Shown here piece after piece: positions 9,517 through 21,267 of a stretch of 64,000 nt of DNA. The first letter of the stretch is position 1; every line of letters starts with the position of its first letter. The DNA lies in contig MU271151.1 of assembly GCA_021432605.1 (NCBI GenBank), positions 930,001 through 994,000 of the forward strand. Reading direction: 5' to 3'. Under the pieces are notes generated by a model, which saw nothing but the letters and a program-made list of their open reading frames with translations, did no database searches and was not told the DNA's origin. A program made the position numbers and the translations under genes. This DNA comes from Coniochaeta sp. PMI_546 (taxonomy: Eukaryota > Ascomycota > Sordariomycetes > Coniochaetales > Coniochaetaceae).

Positions 9517-12086
9517 ATGGTGCGTCCAAGCCTGTGTCCGCCCGTCTCGCCGCTCGGCCAGGTGCCAGCGACACCACACGTGCCCTGCTAATACCGCTAT
9601 TCTGTGTCCAGGCCACGACCGAATCTTTCATGTCCCGGCCCGAGATGGTGAGTGACAGCGACCCAGGACGCGCTGCTCGCCACGCCAACTAATTCGACCA
9701 GCTTGCCCCCTACCTGACTCTCGATCAGAGGGGAAAAATCATTGCCGAGTACGTCTGGGTTGATTCCGAAGGCGGCACTCGGTCAAAGTCGAGGGTGAGT
9801 TCTGTCTCCCCGATGCGTCACCCCTCCGGCCTCGGCGTCTACCGTCGCTTCCCGCCAATTTGACCCCACTTGATCTCTCAAGAACCTCCGTTCCACGCGC
9901 TCGCCAATCAGCGTCGTGCGATTGGAGGTGTCAAGTTGCAGAAGGATTTCGGGCCGCCTTTCCACCCATGAATTTTAGCAAGGCTGACTTTTGCACCCCA
10001 TCCGCGCAGACTCTCGACAAGAAGCCCGCCTCGGTCGATGACCTTCCTATCTGGAACTTCGATGGGTCGGTACCCGTAAAATCATCCCGCGTAAAGTCCT
10101 TGTCGCTAACACATAACAGATCGAGCACCGGTCAAGCACCCGGCGACAACTCAGATGTCTACCTCCGGCCTGTCGCCATATATCCCGTATGTCCTGCTGA
10201 TTCGTACCCCTCACTTTGCACCTGCACTCGGCGAGTCGAGTGTCCCAGCTTGCTCGTAGTCGAGACGAGCTTAGATCCCAGAGCGACTCATTCACGGCAT
10301 CTGCGCACAAAGGACCCAAGACTTGCCCATTGCAGTGGCCTTCTCCTTCTGGTTGTATCAAAACTTTTCGCTGCTCCACGACTGACAAGAGTTACAGGAT
10401 CCGTTCCGGCGCGACCCCAACATCCTAGTCCTCGCCGAATGGTAAGTTTCCTCGCACGACAGACTGAGGAGCCACATCCTGACCGTGTGCCGACACAGCT
10501 GGAATGCAGACGGAACCCCAAACAAGTGAGTGGCCTTTCTCCCTCCGCGAGCCTCCACACCTAGTCTAACATAACATGTCAGGTTCAACTACCGCCACGA
10601 ATGCGCAAAGCTGATGGAGACCCATGCCGATCATGAGCCTTGGTTTGGCTTGGAGTGCGTTCCCTTGCCCTCTTCTAGCTAGGGAGCAAACAACTGACCC
10701 ACAAACAGGCAGGAGTATACGTTCCTCGAACTCTCGGATAGGCCGTTCGGCTGGTGCGTCAACCTCAATCTCACCCACTAACGTCCGCGTACTAACCTTG
10801 ACCAGGCCCGTAAATGTACACCGACCGTGCCCCTACCACCCCCATCTCTTGTCTAGCTTCTAGGAATCTAACAGACCGTGATAGGGATACCCAGCACCTC
10901 AGGGCCCCTACTACTGCAGCGCTGGTGCGGGCAAAGTAGTTTTGCGGGACGTTGTGGAAGCTCATTACCGTGCCTGCCTGTACGCGGGTATCAAAATTTC
11001 CGGCACCAACGCGGAGGTCATGCCGTGAGTAGCCTTATGCCGTGATCCAGTCCCTCTACCCAGCATGCCCGGCCGGGTTCCTCGGAGCCCCGGCCTCTCC
11101 TAATATCTGCATCTCCCTGCCTTGCAACACTCTTTAACACCTGGTAACTACGTGCTAACCCTGACGAAAGTGCCCAGTGGGAGTACCAGGTGGGACCGGT
11201 AAGAACATCTTGCTCGTTTGCTGTGGGATTCGGTAGTCGCTGACTCATGTATAGTGCGTCGGTATCGAGATGGGAGACATGCTCTGGATGAGTCGCTTCC
11301 TGGTAGGTTGATAGCTTTTGTGTATTTTTTGATGCCGCATTACTGACTTTCACACCTTACAGTGTTAGTAATCCCCGAGCCGGTTCCAAGTCTCAGCCAA
11401 CTGCCAGGGACGTACGAGACTGACTATCAATAGTGCACAGAATCGCTGAGCAGTGGGGGGCAAAAGTCAGCCTTCATCCTAAGCCTATCCCTGGTGGTAA
11501 GTATTTTCTTGAGTCGAAGCCATGGTGGCCCGAGATTGGCTAGCCAAAGACTAATCGAGCCTAGATTGGAACGGCGCTGGCCTCCACAGCAACTTCAGCA
11601 CCCGTGAGATGCGGAAGGAAGGAGGCATGAAGGACATCGAGGCAGCCATCAAGAAGCTTGAAGGCCGTCACAAGGAGCACATCCTCGTCTACGGAGAGGA
11701 GAACGATAAGCGTCTGACGGGCCGACATGAGACTGGCGCCATTGATCAGTTCTCGTACGGCGTCGCTGATCGTGGAGCCTCGATCCGTATTCCCCGAGAA
11801 GTCGCTGCCAAGGGATACGGCTACTTTGAAGATCGTAAGTGACCCAGTCCCATACCACACTGCATACAAGATGATCACTGATACTAATACTGCCTTAGGC
11901 CGCCCTGCTGTAAGCAACCATGATTTCTGCGTGCTGAAGACTAAAACTAACTCTATTCCAGAGCAACGCCGACCCGTACCGCATCACCAGCATTATCATG
12001 GAAACGTAAGTAAATCTGAAAATGCCCTTATTGGCGTATCACAGGACTGACAGGTCACCAGCTGCTTCGGTGCCGTGGCGGAGTAA
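9517..12086 (+). CDS. glnA: Glutamine synthetase (GS type II), 360 aa, 19 exons
   Basis: Exons: 9517-9519, 9612-9647, 9702-9794, 10010-10065, 10120-10186, 10398-10441, 10499-10525, 10583-10654, 10709-10753, 10806-10815, 10885-11024, 11171-11198, 11255-11302, 11363, 11434-11496, 11565-11834, 11899-11909, 11962-12005, 12062-12086. They sum to 1083 bases, exactly 361 codons. The enzyme joins ammonia to glutamate using ATP in the cytosol and forms the eukaryotic decamer. Signature segments are [77 protein letters not shown] and FEDRRPASNADPY; length is normal for fungal GS. The first exon is only the ATG. Two exons are 10 and 11 bases, and one appears to be a single T that restores conserved RFLLHRIAE. 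No catalytic residue looks lost. Gene structure is inferred from protein conservation and splice consensus. Confidence 0.92.
11363..11363 (+). other. glnA: Predicted one-nucleotide exon in glutamine synthetase
   Basis: The T at 11363 is flanked by a strong acceptor (pyrimidine-rich, ending CTTACAG, with ACTGAC branch) and a donor GTTAGT. Intron 11303-11362 is 60 bases. Intron 11364-11433 is 70 bases, with its own GACTGAC branch and ATAG acceptor. Joining CTG, T and TGCAC gives Leu-Leu-His, the conserved family sequence. Skipping the T shifts the frame. An alternative donor at 11307 would instead give FLVVHR with one extra residue. Confidence 0.65.
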
Positions 12087-13520
12087 GTAAGCGTCGTGTA
12101 TGGTCAAGCCTTTCGGACGATTCTGGGCTGCGCAGCCTTGACCCGAAAGCTTGGCCTCTCTGGTTCTTGGTGGGGAGGTATGACACTGGCGTGCGATATA
12201 GTCTATCAGCGGCCTATTCAACAATTGATTGCGGTGTTAGTCTAGAGACGTAGCGTTACTCGTTTACTCTATGATACATTCTTACGAATCTTGGTCATTC
12301 TATACTGTGCGTACTCGACGCCGGTCCGATTCTTTCTATGTGACAGCGCGTCTTAACGGCGTGTGACGTTCCTTACCTAGTTACTCGATACGTCGTGGAT
12401 TTGGTATGTTGTTGACTGCATTGCCGACTGGTGTGTCTTTTGCAGGGCCTATTCGTATTTACTACGCCAATCGATCAATGTTTTTTTTTTTTTTTTTTGC
12501 GCTGGTCCACTGTAGCATTTGCTGTAGTTTGTCCATAAGTAAGCGATCCTCTATTTGATATTGAGCATCTGGTAGAAGATTTGGTCCTCTGGCATTAGGT
12601 GTCGACGTATGACACGCTAGTAGAGGTCTATGTTCCGGGTATATTCCTATTAGGACAAGAACATGAGAATATCCAGGTCTCTTGGAGAGACGATTCGGAG
12701 TCCCTGGACGCCAGGCGCAAGGTCATGCCGACAAGTTGCCTGCTCGTTCTACCTGCCTGACTTTCACGGTCAATCCCACCTTTTTAGAGAATTGTTTGCA
12801 GCTCCGTGTCTTCCCAGTAAAGTACTCTTTCCTCCGAGGAAGACTTAAGGGAGACCTGAGGTAGTCCTTAGGCATTCCAGAGCTGGACCGGGAGCTGTCC
12901 GGTTATTATCCTGATTCCTAGGAGGAATTATTGTCAAGCTATGAGGCGACCCGAGCGAGAGAGTCCGGATGGATCCGAGACACAGCTTAGACTATATCTT
13001 CAAGCCGTATAGAAAATATAGAGAGGGGCTGTCAGTCCTTAAAACACCACAGAATTAAATCATCTGGTATTTAGTGGTGATGTTCTTCATCGATCAAGAT
13101 GATACGTGGTCCATGCAATCCATCCAGCTGACCTTTTGACACGCAAAGTCCGTCAATTACGGCGCAGCAGCAACTGTTTTCAGCATCGACTCGCACAAAG
13201 TCGGCCAATGATATAATTACATAGCGCTAGCTGCATCACGGTGCTTCCAGAACATATCACGGGCATATGTCTTTGTTGGGGTTTTGAGCGGGGAAGCAAC
13301 GGATACCTCGGCCGCACAATGGCACTAATAGAGAGGATGCCGTCATTGAAGCCTCAACGCCATACCCAATCCGCATACGCGAGTCCTGCATAAAGAAGGC
13401 GGTGGTTTTGTCTTCCCCCTCGCCCAAAGTCATGGTCGCCTTAACCTCTAGACTTGGCAGACTGAGCTCGGGTCCTGGAGATCTTACATCCACCTTGGTT
13501 CATCTTTGGAAACATTGAAC
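12087..13520. other. Noncoding stretch between glutamine synthetase and lipase
   Basis: It holds the 3' flank of glutamine synthetase and an 18-base T run. The last few hundred bases are the presumed lipase promoter. Short frames around 12660-12860 have no recognisable content. Confidence 0.45.
12481..12498. repeat. Poly-T tract, 18 bases
   Basis: An uninterrupted run of 18 T about 400 bases past the glutamine synthetase stop. Nothing recognisable as a LINE, SINE or processed copy flanks it. Confidence 0.8.
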
Positions 13521-14954
13521 ATGCTGTCTCTGGGTATACGTCTGCTGGTCGTGGTCGTCCTCATAGCTCAAGGATCATTGGCTGCTACGATATCGGATCG
13601 TGCTTCCTCATGCATCCCAAGTGCGAGCTCCTCTCAGACCCCTCTTCCTCCGTCGCAGGACCCTTGGTACACCGCGCCTGATGGGTTCGAACTCAAGGCT
13701 CCCGGCACGGTTCTGCGTGTCCGAACTGCCCCGGGAAACATGACAACTATTGCGAGCAACTGCTCGGCGTCGTACAATGTCTTGTACCGGACCACTGACA
13801 GTCAATACAAGCCAGCCTGGGCGGTGACGACAGTCTTTGTCCCTGTACGGCCGGTCGCTGCACTTCTATCCTACCAGATCCCTTATGATTCTGCCGATGT
13901 TGACGCGAGCCCCAGCTACGCAATGTACAGCGGCATCCCGCTGGACGTGAACCAGTCTCTCTCAAAGGGCTGGTTCGTGAGCGTGCCAGACTACGAGGGT
14001 CCTCTAGCAAGCTTCACAGCTGGCGTCATGTCTGGCCATGCCACGCTGGACGCGGTGCGCGCGACGCTTTCGCTCAAAGACAGCTTCCTCCTTCCCAACA
14101 ACACTCGGTATGCCCTCTGGGGCTACTCGGGAGGAGCTTTAGCCAGTGAATTCGCGGCCGAGTTGCAGGTGCAATACGCACCCGAGATGAACTTCAGCGG
14201 AGCGGCTTTGGGTGGACTGACGCCCAACGTCACGAGCGTGCTGCTGACTATCAACAAGTCATATGCGGCTGGTCTAGCTCCGGTAAGCCCCCAAACAGGG
14301 AGTCTCTGCATGTCCTTGAAATTAGGGACCAAGTGGCCTTGCTCATGCCAGTGCTCGGAGACCTGCTGACATTAGGACTTTCAGTCTGCAATCCTAGGTC
14401 TCACGAGTCAATTCCCAGCAGTGTATCAGTATGTGATATCCAGACTGAAACCATCTGGACCGTACAACGGTACAACGTTCTTGTCGGCATCCAACATGTC
14501 ACTAGCTGAGGCCGGTAATGCGTTTGCCTTCAAGGATATTTCACAGTATTTTATTGGTGGGTTCGATGACCTGCTGAACAACACAATGACGAAGCAGGTC
14601 ACTCTGAGAGACGGGTTGATGGGATATCACGGCGTGCCGCAGATGCCCCTCTTCGCTTACAAAGCGGTTGGTGACCTCATCAGTCCTATCAATGACACCG
14701 ATAAGCTGGTCAGCAAGTACTGCGAGGTCGGAGTGAACATCTTGTACCACAGGAACACGATCGGTGGGCATTCAGCTGAGGCAACCAACGGCCACTCGGC
14801 TGCCGTGGCGTGGCTGAATGCTGTCCTGAACGGAACATACGGCGCAGCGTATAAAACCGAAGGCTGCTCCATACAGACGGTCAGCGTCAACGTCACGTCC
14901 TCTCCGTTGAGGAAGAGGTCGATGGTAGGCAACTTGATAGCTGATCACAGCTGA
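13521..14954 (+). CDS. Secreted lipase, LIP (secretory lipase) family, 443 aa
   Basis: Exons 13521-14282 and 14385-14954 are separated by a 102-base intron. The product is an extracellular triacylglycerol lipase or esterase of the PF03583 alpha/beta-hydrolase family, known from Candida LIP genes and many aspergilli. A hydrophobic signal peptide covers roughly residues 1-21. The nucleophile is Ser203 in LWGYSGGAL. A later ISPINDTDK segment likely carries the catalytic Asp, and the HSAEATNGHS segment the His. There are many N-glycosylation sequons, as expected of a secreted protein. The start is the ATG that begins the signal peptide; the in-frame codons just before it are not ATG. It stands alone and its neighbours give no pathway clue. 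The family call is confident; substrate preference is not known. Confidence 0.88.
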
Positions 14955-16484
14955 GACAACTCGCTGATGATAATTAATCCTCTTATTTGACGCTGTATGC
15001 TCACTACTTGCCATCTGAATTTGGGCACGCTGCGGCCGCAAGCTCGAATCGTGCGTGACAGTAATGCTTAAAAACTGTATGAATTCTTGGCTGTCGGTAT
15101 AGTCGTGAGAATCTTCGTGTTTGTCGCCTCTCTCCTTCGTGGAGTAGCCCAGACTACCAGAAATACCTCCAAGCATAGCGCCAGGACGCCATCCATCAAT
15201 ATCACAACGCCCAAGGAAGGATGTTGTGTTTCTGATTCGGTGTGGCTGGATTTCAATCTTGTATTTGTCGTCGACTCCGCAGCCTCGATTGTAGGACTGG
15301 TACTGTGGCCCTTCGAGATGAAAGAAGACTGGACCGGAGGTGAATCCTGATTAGTAACCTCCGACATCACGATCACAACATACGGCTTTTATCAAGGTGT
15401 TGTGGAATGTCTCTTGAATGCAATACCAGCGATGATGTGGCAGACCTGACGAACGCCGAAATCACCTCTTCACGTATTACTTCTGCTCGTGGCCAATGTA
15501 TTCTCGGCCGTCCGTCTACCTAGTCAAAGTCATTGGTCCTTCGAGGGTGCCCTGTTCATCGTCTTCACCCAGTCTTAACTCACCAGTCATGCAGACTGCA
15601 AGCGAAGACCCTGATATCTCTTTTCCCAGGGGGCTTCTGGCGTTTAGACGATGGTCTTTCTCTGGACTCAGAGGATTGTTAGGTGAGATTTCCATTGCAC
15701 ATTTTGCGTGATTCTCCTCGAGCTGTTCGATATGGGTCTTCAGTCGTTCTGCTTTTTCTTGAGCTGGTTATGGCCGAGGGCGACTCGTCCAAGCATGGGC
15801 ATTTGGAGCCTCAGATCTTGTCGTGGGTGCCCATGGTCTCTTCGTGGCGGCTATGAAACTGAGTGACTTATTGATATGCAGCAATTTCCATAGGCTGAGA
15901 GGCTATTAAGCAGGTACGGTCTACAGGAAAGTTGCGGTTGGAGGCTCGGGACTGGTGGGTGTGGACTGTGGGCTTGGTTACCTGGAGTCGTGAGTCAATG
16001 TGTCTTCCAAGGATGACAGACAGACAAACGGTCTGATTTCACTTCAAGATACGCTCATATGCATTTCTTTCACGGTGGAGGTAGGTGCCTATACCTAACC
16101 CGTAATGTTCGAGGACGGGATAATACCTCTATCACAGAAGGAATGTGATGTGGAGACTGTTGCCTCGACATGAACCGAGATAAAGGCTTGAAAGGGTCAA
16201 GCAACAGTGCCTTTAGCACCTGCTGCCTGCGCTAAGCACACTTGTGGATCGCCTCATCCACCTTGGCCAACAACGACCAAGTCAGGAGTCTTGATGTCCA
16301 AGGCCAAGACTTAGTCGTGTATTTAATCGCACGTCCGCCAATTCTCGAGCACTTGGTTTTTTTTTTCATCTCATACTCCAGCTCTCGAATATCGAGCAAT
16401 ATCAGGGAACTTCGTTAGCACTCTCGGATCTTGTTGCACCCACAACCAATCACACATCTTCTCCTTTCAGCTCAACCACCCGTC
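14955..16484. other. Intergenic region with a possible membrane-protein relic
   Basis: On the minus strand, frames starting near 15697 and 15361 read as a Pro/Ser-rich start followed by a hydrophobic stretch ending VFLVVWATPRRR, then terminate. A joined gene could not be made convincingly. The right part carries the DUF4246-gene promoter, with a T run just before the 5' leader. Confidence 0.3.
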
Positions 16485-18566
16485 ATGCCATACGACAACT
16501 CCGGCTCCGGGCCACTTCGCGTCCCCGGGTTCTCAATGGAGATCGACGCTGACCTGAAAGAAGATTCCCTCCGGCCAGACGGAGAGCACGGTTGCTACTT
16601 CGCAGATGGCATCGAGGGGTGGAGCGGCCAGCGACTGACCGTGCGCGAGATCGCCATGCTCAACCTCATGGAGAGCATCACGGACAAGCCCGACTGGGAC
16701 AAAAAAGTCTTTGACGACGCCATTGTCGACAAGTGGCACGATGAAGCCGTGGCATTGCCCCTGATCAGCGAGCCTGCCTGGAAATGGGTGCTCGCTGAGA
16801 TTCGCGACAAGGCAAACGCTTTCAAAGAGTCCCGGAGAGTTCTCGCTCTGGACAGCAACGCTCGCTGCGTGAAGTCCGATGTACTCGTTGGAGCAGACCT
16901 CAGGGCGGAGCTGATCGCTGGTGTTGCGGAGCTGATGTCAATTCCTGACAGTCAGAAAGACTGGCATCCAGGGTCCAACAATCAAGTTCTGAACCTTGTA
17001 CATCCATCGCTGTACCCTCTGGTATATGGGAGAACCCGTGTCTTGACCAATGGTGGCCGGGTGGCGCTGACCGACATCCTTGCCTCCTGCGGCCAAGGTG
17101 AAGTGGCAGCAAAATCCGAGCATACCTTCGACGATAATTATGCCTGGTCAGCTCGCTTTCAGTGGCTGCCTTGCGAGGTGGAGTTTTCAAGTGGTACGGA
17201 TGGAGAAACTGACGTGCGCATCACGTCTTACATCAACAATCTGCACCCAAATAAACACCGCGGTCTTTATCGCACCATCGAGAAGATCATCAGTCTCTCT
17301 GTGCCGCTGTGGAACGACGTCGTCATGTATGAGGAAGGCGTGCGGACAGCTCGCCGGATCGTCACTTACGGCGCAGAGTGGGAACCCAAATTGCCCGAGT
17401 GGGCTCAATATTCAAATCGGCCGACAAAGACTACCGACCCGAACTTCTCTGAGATTATGCAATGGATCAGGGAGTACCTTGCACTGCCAGACCTACGTGA
17501 GAACGATCCGGATGATGAACCCGAGTTTGACGAAGACAACCTGGACGACGTGGACGACGAAGGCGAAGAGATTGACCTAGGTGCCGAGCATGAGGAGGCC
17601 AGGATTACGACTGCGCAAAGAATCGTTGCTTCACTTGAGCGAAGGCTTGCGCAGATTGAGACAACCCCCGATACTCATTGGGGCCAATTCATAAGCACCC
17701 TGGGAAGTCCGGTAGAGCAAAAGTGGAAGCGGATTCGCTATGTGGCTCATCCAGAGCCAGGCCAATCCTTCACATACGAAGAATGGAAGGATGATGGGGT
17801 GCAGCGACCAATTATTTCATCAGCCGGCGGCTATGATCTGGCGGAACCTTCGATCTCGCCCAAGCAGGTATCACTCGAGAAATGGTTTCGCGCCCAAGGG
17901 CTGCAGGTCATCGTTAAACTGGCCTCAATCGAGCTTACCCCGGAGAACCCAAAGTACCCCGGCGGAAGTTGGCATCTTGAGGGTATGAAGAATGAGCATA
18001 TTGTCGCTACGTCGATCTACTACTACGACGTGGATAATACCACCTCTTCTCACCTGTCTTTCCGCCAAGGTGCCGCTCTGGACGATACGGAGCTGCAGTA
18101 CGAGCAAGATGACCATGAGCCGCTGTCGACTGTTTTTGGGACGGGGAGCATGCGTGACGAACCAGCTGTCCAGGTGATTGGTAGGATTTCCACCCCAGAG
18201 GGCCGGCTCCTTGCCTTTCCAAACACGCTGCAGCACAAGGTCGAACCCTTCGAGCTCTCCGACAAAACGAAGCCTGGCCACCGCCGGTTCCTGGTTCTGT
18301 GGCTGGTCGACCCGCACTTCCGCATATGCTCGACTCGGAACGTGCCACCGCAGCAGCATGATTGGTGGGCTGAGGAAGCGCTGGACGTTGTCGACTTCAG
18401 ACCACTGCCGCAGGAGGTGATAGATATGGTGAAGGGCGAGATTGGAGATTGGCCGATGGGGCTGGACGAAGCAAAGGCTCTGCGGCTGGAGCTTATGGCT
18501 GAGAGAACCAGGGCGACGGAGTCGGTGGAAAGCACCTTTGAAGAGTACAACCTATGCGAGCATTGA
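16485..18566 (+). CDS. DUF4246 family protein, 693 aa, likely Fe(II)/2OG oxygenase fold
   Basis: A single exon. The start is the ATG giving MPYDNSGSG; the longer frame upstream has no ATG. The body matches the fungal DUF4246 (PF14033) family: WHPGSNNQVLNLVHPSLYPLVYG-type segment, WSARFQWLPCEV, and an acidic linker near residues 345-380. The C-terminal part has the elements of a double-stranded beta-helix oxygenase: His497-x-Glu499 in SWHLEG, distal His584 in TLQHKVEPF, and Arg600/601 before FLVLWLVDP. These could bind iron and 2-oxoglutarate. The oxygenase role is my inference; the family has no settled function. There is no signal peptide, so it is probably cytosolic. Length is normal for the family. 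Confidence 0.85.
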   Translation: MPYDNSGSGPLRVPGFSMEIDADLKEDSLRPDGEHGCYFADGIEGWSGQRLTVREIAMLNLMESITDKPDWDKKVFDDAIVDKWHDEAVALPLISEPAWKWVLAEIRDKANAFKESRRVLALDSNARCVKSDVLVGADLRAELIAGVAELMSIPDSQKDWHPGSNNQVLNLVHPSLYPLVYGRTRVLTNGGRVALTDILASCGQGEVAAKSEHTFDDNYAWSARFQWLPCEVEFSSGTDGETDVRITSYINNLHPNKHRGLYRTIEKIISLSVPLWNDVVMYEEGVRTARRIVTYGAEWEPKLPEWAQYSNRPTKTTDPNFSEIMQWIREYLALPDLRENDPDDEPEFDEDNLDDVDDEGEEIDLGAEHEEARITTAQRIVASLERRLAQIETTPDTHWGQFISTLGSPVEQKWKRIRYVAHPEPGQSFTYEEWKDDGVQRPIISSAGGYDLAEPSISPKQVSLEKWFRAQGLQVIVKLASIELTPENPKYPGGSWHLEGMKNEHIVATSIYYYDVDNTTSSHLSFRQGAALDDTELQYEQDDHEPLSTVFGTGSMRDEPAVQVIGRISTPEGRLLAFPNTLQHKVEPFELSDKTKPGHRRFLVLWLVDPHFRICSTRNVPPQQHDWWAEEALDVVDFRPLPQEVIDMVKGEIGDWPMGLDEAKALRLELMAERTRATESVESTFEEYNLCEH

Positions 18567-19993
18567 AAACGTTGTCTTGGGGAACGAGTCATTTTTTCTT
18601 TAACCCTTTGTTTATCTCTCATTTGAATATTTTCTCTTTCTGGGGAGGAATTGTCTCTGTGGACACCCTTCGTCCCTGTGCTCGCTCTGGCGCCGTAGCC
18701 GATGTCGGTGTTTTTGGAATTCCAGCTATGAATCTACCCCAAGATTTTGTTATTTGGAGGAGTGCTTGGTCGTGGCAAGGTACGGATATTCTTTTCGGAA
18801 CAATGAATAGGGAGGACAAACAAGGACCCTTGGGCTTAATCGTGCCTAGCATATGATGAAGTTGGAGGACTAGACTCCCCAGCGACACACCGTACTCACG
18901 AGATTGTGGCCACGCGACAACGTCAGGTTTGAAGCTTTCTGCAAGGTTTGCACTAGCAAACCTAAGAAGAGTACAGATCAGCGAAATAGGCCATATTTTT
19001 ACCATTGTGAAGGCTGGCACCGTGCCCAGATCTGGGTGTGCCAAAGCGTCAAAGTGCTCAAGCCCAGATGAAGTCCACACCCTGCTCAGCTACTGTACTG
19101 CCGGTTTTGGCACCAGTCGGAGAGACTGCGAGGTCTGTCAGGGGTATATGCCGTCCGCGCGCCAAGCCATTTAGCAGATCTAGAACGTCAATGCTTTTGT
19201 TGTATGTACACCTACTGGTCATGAACATGATGTCGTACGAGCATGTCTGTACATCACTAGGAAAGAATCCCATCAAGTCATAACGTAGACTTGAGCGACA
19301 TAACGATGATTAAGCTAAAGCAGTAGCCAAGACGGCAAATTCCTGAAGCTGCGCAATGTGATCAATGCAGAAGCGATAATCGGACCGGTTGACAGATCCG
19401 CGCGTGGGACCCCCCCGCCGCGGAGGTTCTCCAGGATTAGCAATCGGCGCCGGGATCAACGGGTGCTGGCCTGCTCTGAAGGAGCGGAATGCGGGGCCCC
19501 ACAAGAAGCGAAGAAGCCAGGCGGAGTTTTCCTGCAGCAACCCCTAACCGAGCATCACGGTACTTATTACTCCTGTTATGCCGCCGAGCAAGCGAACCAA
19601 GAATTCGAGATGTGTGGCTTCTGGAGAAGAACGAGAACCACCACATGCCTACGTGCTAACGCACCCTACTGCCTTTTTTCGGTCCATCTAAGAAACACAG
19701 CCGAACGAATGGCCGACGATACTACGCCTCTAGGTCTAACTCCCGCCACAAAGAATGGGACCGACGAGTCCTCTGGTCCTCACGGAAGTGACGCGTACAG
19801 AACCAGCGATGTTAGCCGGTCCCTCTGTTTAAGCGCATCTGGGCTGAAAGGCTGCCGACGAGTATAGTATATAAGCCCCGAGACGGTTCTGATATGGAAA
19901 ACACCTGATGCTAGGCAGCTCAACAAGACACTCTCCAAGTCAGGCGGTCCGTACTCTTCTTCCCAAGTCTAGCATCTTTTATCAGCCGCAAGT
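18567..19993. other. Intergenic region upstream of the AA13 LPMO
   Basis: No gene is recognised. Frames such as the minus-strand one at 18619-19080 lack any family signature. The right end is the promoter of the LPMO gene, including a TATA element. Confidence 0.5.
19868..19875 (+). promoter_or_regulatory. TATA box of the AA13 LPMO gene
   Basis: TATATAAG lies 119 bases before the ATG, a usual distance for a regulated secreted-enzyme gene in aspergilli. Confidence 0.6.
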
Positions 19994-21267
19994 ATGAAGT
20001 TTCCGGCCGTATCCACGGCTGCTTGGGTTTTGTCAACAGCGACAACCGTCGCGGGACATGGATATCTCACCATTCCGTCCAGCCGTACACGCCTCGGATC
20101 TGAGGTAAGTGTCTCATCCGCGATTTCACTGAGACGGTTTAAGGTCTGCGACCGCCGGGTCGCGAAACGCAACTGACAATGCGTGTGCTCAATTAGGCTG
20201 GACTGGACACTTGTCCTGAGTGCACGATCCTCGAACCGGTGTCGTCGTGGCCGAATCTGACAGCAGCTCCTGTCGGTCGCAGTGGACCTTGTGGTTACAA
20301 TGCACGTGTGAGCATTGACTACAATCAGCCTTCCACCAACTGGGGTGTCAACCCTGTTGTGACCTACACTGCTGGTCAGGTTGTCGACGTGCAGTGGTGC
20401 GTGGATCACAATGGTGATCATGGCGGCATGTTCAGCTACCGTATCTGCAATAACCAGGACCTGGTGAACAAGTTCCTGACGCCTGGATACCTGCCCACAG
20501 ACGCGGAGAAGCAGCAAGCTGAAGACTGCTTTAATGCGGGCACTTTGCCCTGCACTGATGTTACGGGTCAGACATGCGGATACAATCCAGATTGCACCCA
20601 GGACCAAGCATGCTGGCGCAACGACTGGTTCACGTGCAACGCCTTTCAGGCCAGCGATCGCCGGGCCTGCGAAGGTGTTGACAACGCCGCACTCGGGTCG
20701 TGCTACACCACCATCTCAGGGGGCTATACCGTGACTAAAAAGATTCGGATCCCCAACATCGTGTCCAATCACACGCTCCTGTCATTCAAGTGGAACTCTT
20801 TCCAGACCGGGCAGATCTATCTATCCTGCGCGGACATTGCCATTGTGGGCGGGTCTGGCACGAGTTCGTCGTCGTCAACCACGCTGTCCACCAGTACCAA
20901 AACGAGCACCACCTCAACAACAACCTCATCAGCTACAACTTCCTGCTCGCCTGTGAGCACAGTTGCCGTTACTTTCAACGAGCTGGTCACCACAGTCTAT
21001 GGGCAGACAATCAAGGTAGTCGGGTCAATCTCTCAGCTCGGTAGCTGGAGTCCGTCATCTGCACCGGCTCTGTCCGCAAGTCAGTACACCAGCTCCAACC
21101 CGCTGTGGACATACACCGTCAGTCTACCAGCCGGGACAACATTCGAGTACAAATTCGTCAACGTGGCCAGCGACGGTACCGTGAAGTGGGAAAGTGACCC
21201 GAACAGGTCCTTCACGGTCCCTTCAGGCTGCCAGAGTGCTGTTACCGTCAACACCTCATGGCGATAA
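19994..21267 (+). CDS. AA13 starch-active lytic polysaccharide monooxygenase with CBM20
   Basis: Exons 19994-20104 and 20197-21267 (393 aa). It is a secreted copper enzyme that oxidatively cuts starch chains. The signal peptide ends at Gly21, so the mature protein starts [11 protein letters not shown], giving the N-terminal His of the copper brace. The second brace His lies in [15 protein letters not shown], and a Tyr in [11 protein letters not shown] may be axial. AA13-typical Cys pairs are present ([20 protein letters not shown]). A Ser/Thr-rich linker of about 35 residues leads to a CBM20 starch-binding domain ([24 protein letters not shown]). Such enzymes work with amylases and are usually controlled by AmyR; I did not find a clean AmyR site. 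The architecture and length are normal. Confidence 0.95.

Noticed and set aside
12481-12498. Poly-T run as the A-tail of an inserted retro-sequence
   Set aside because: No target-site duplication or recognisable element sequence flanks it.
15068-15697. Minus-strand frames that might form a small membrane protein with one hydrophobic helix
   Set aside because: No convincing splice joins the two parts and the C-terminus stops early. It may be a relic, but no family could be named.
18619-19080. 153-codon minus-strand frame downstream of the DUF4246 gene
   Set aside because: Composition is unremarkable, and there is no domain, signal or splice support.
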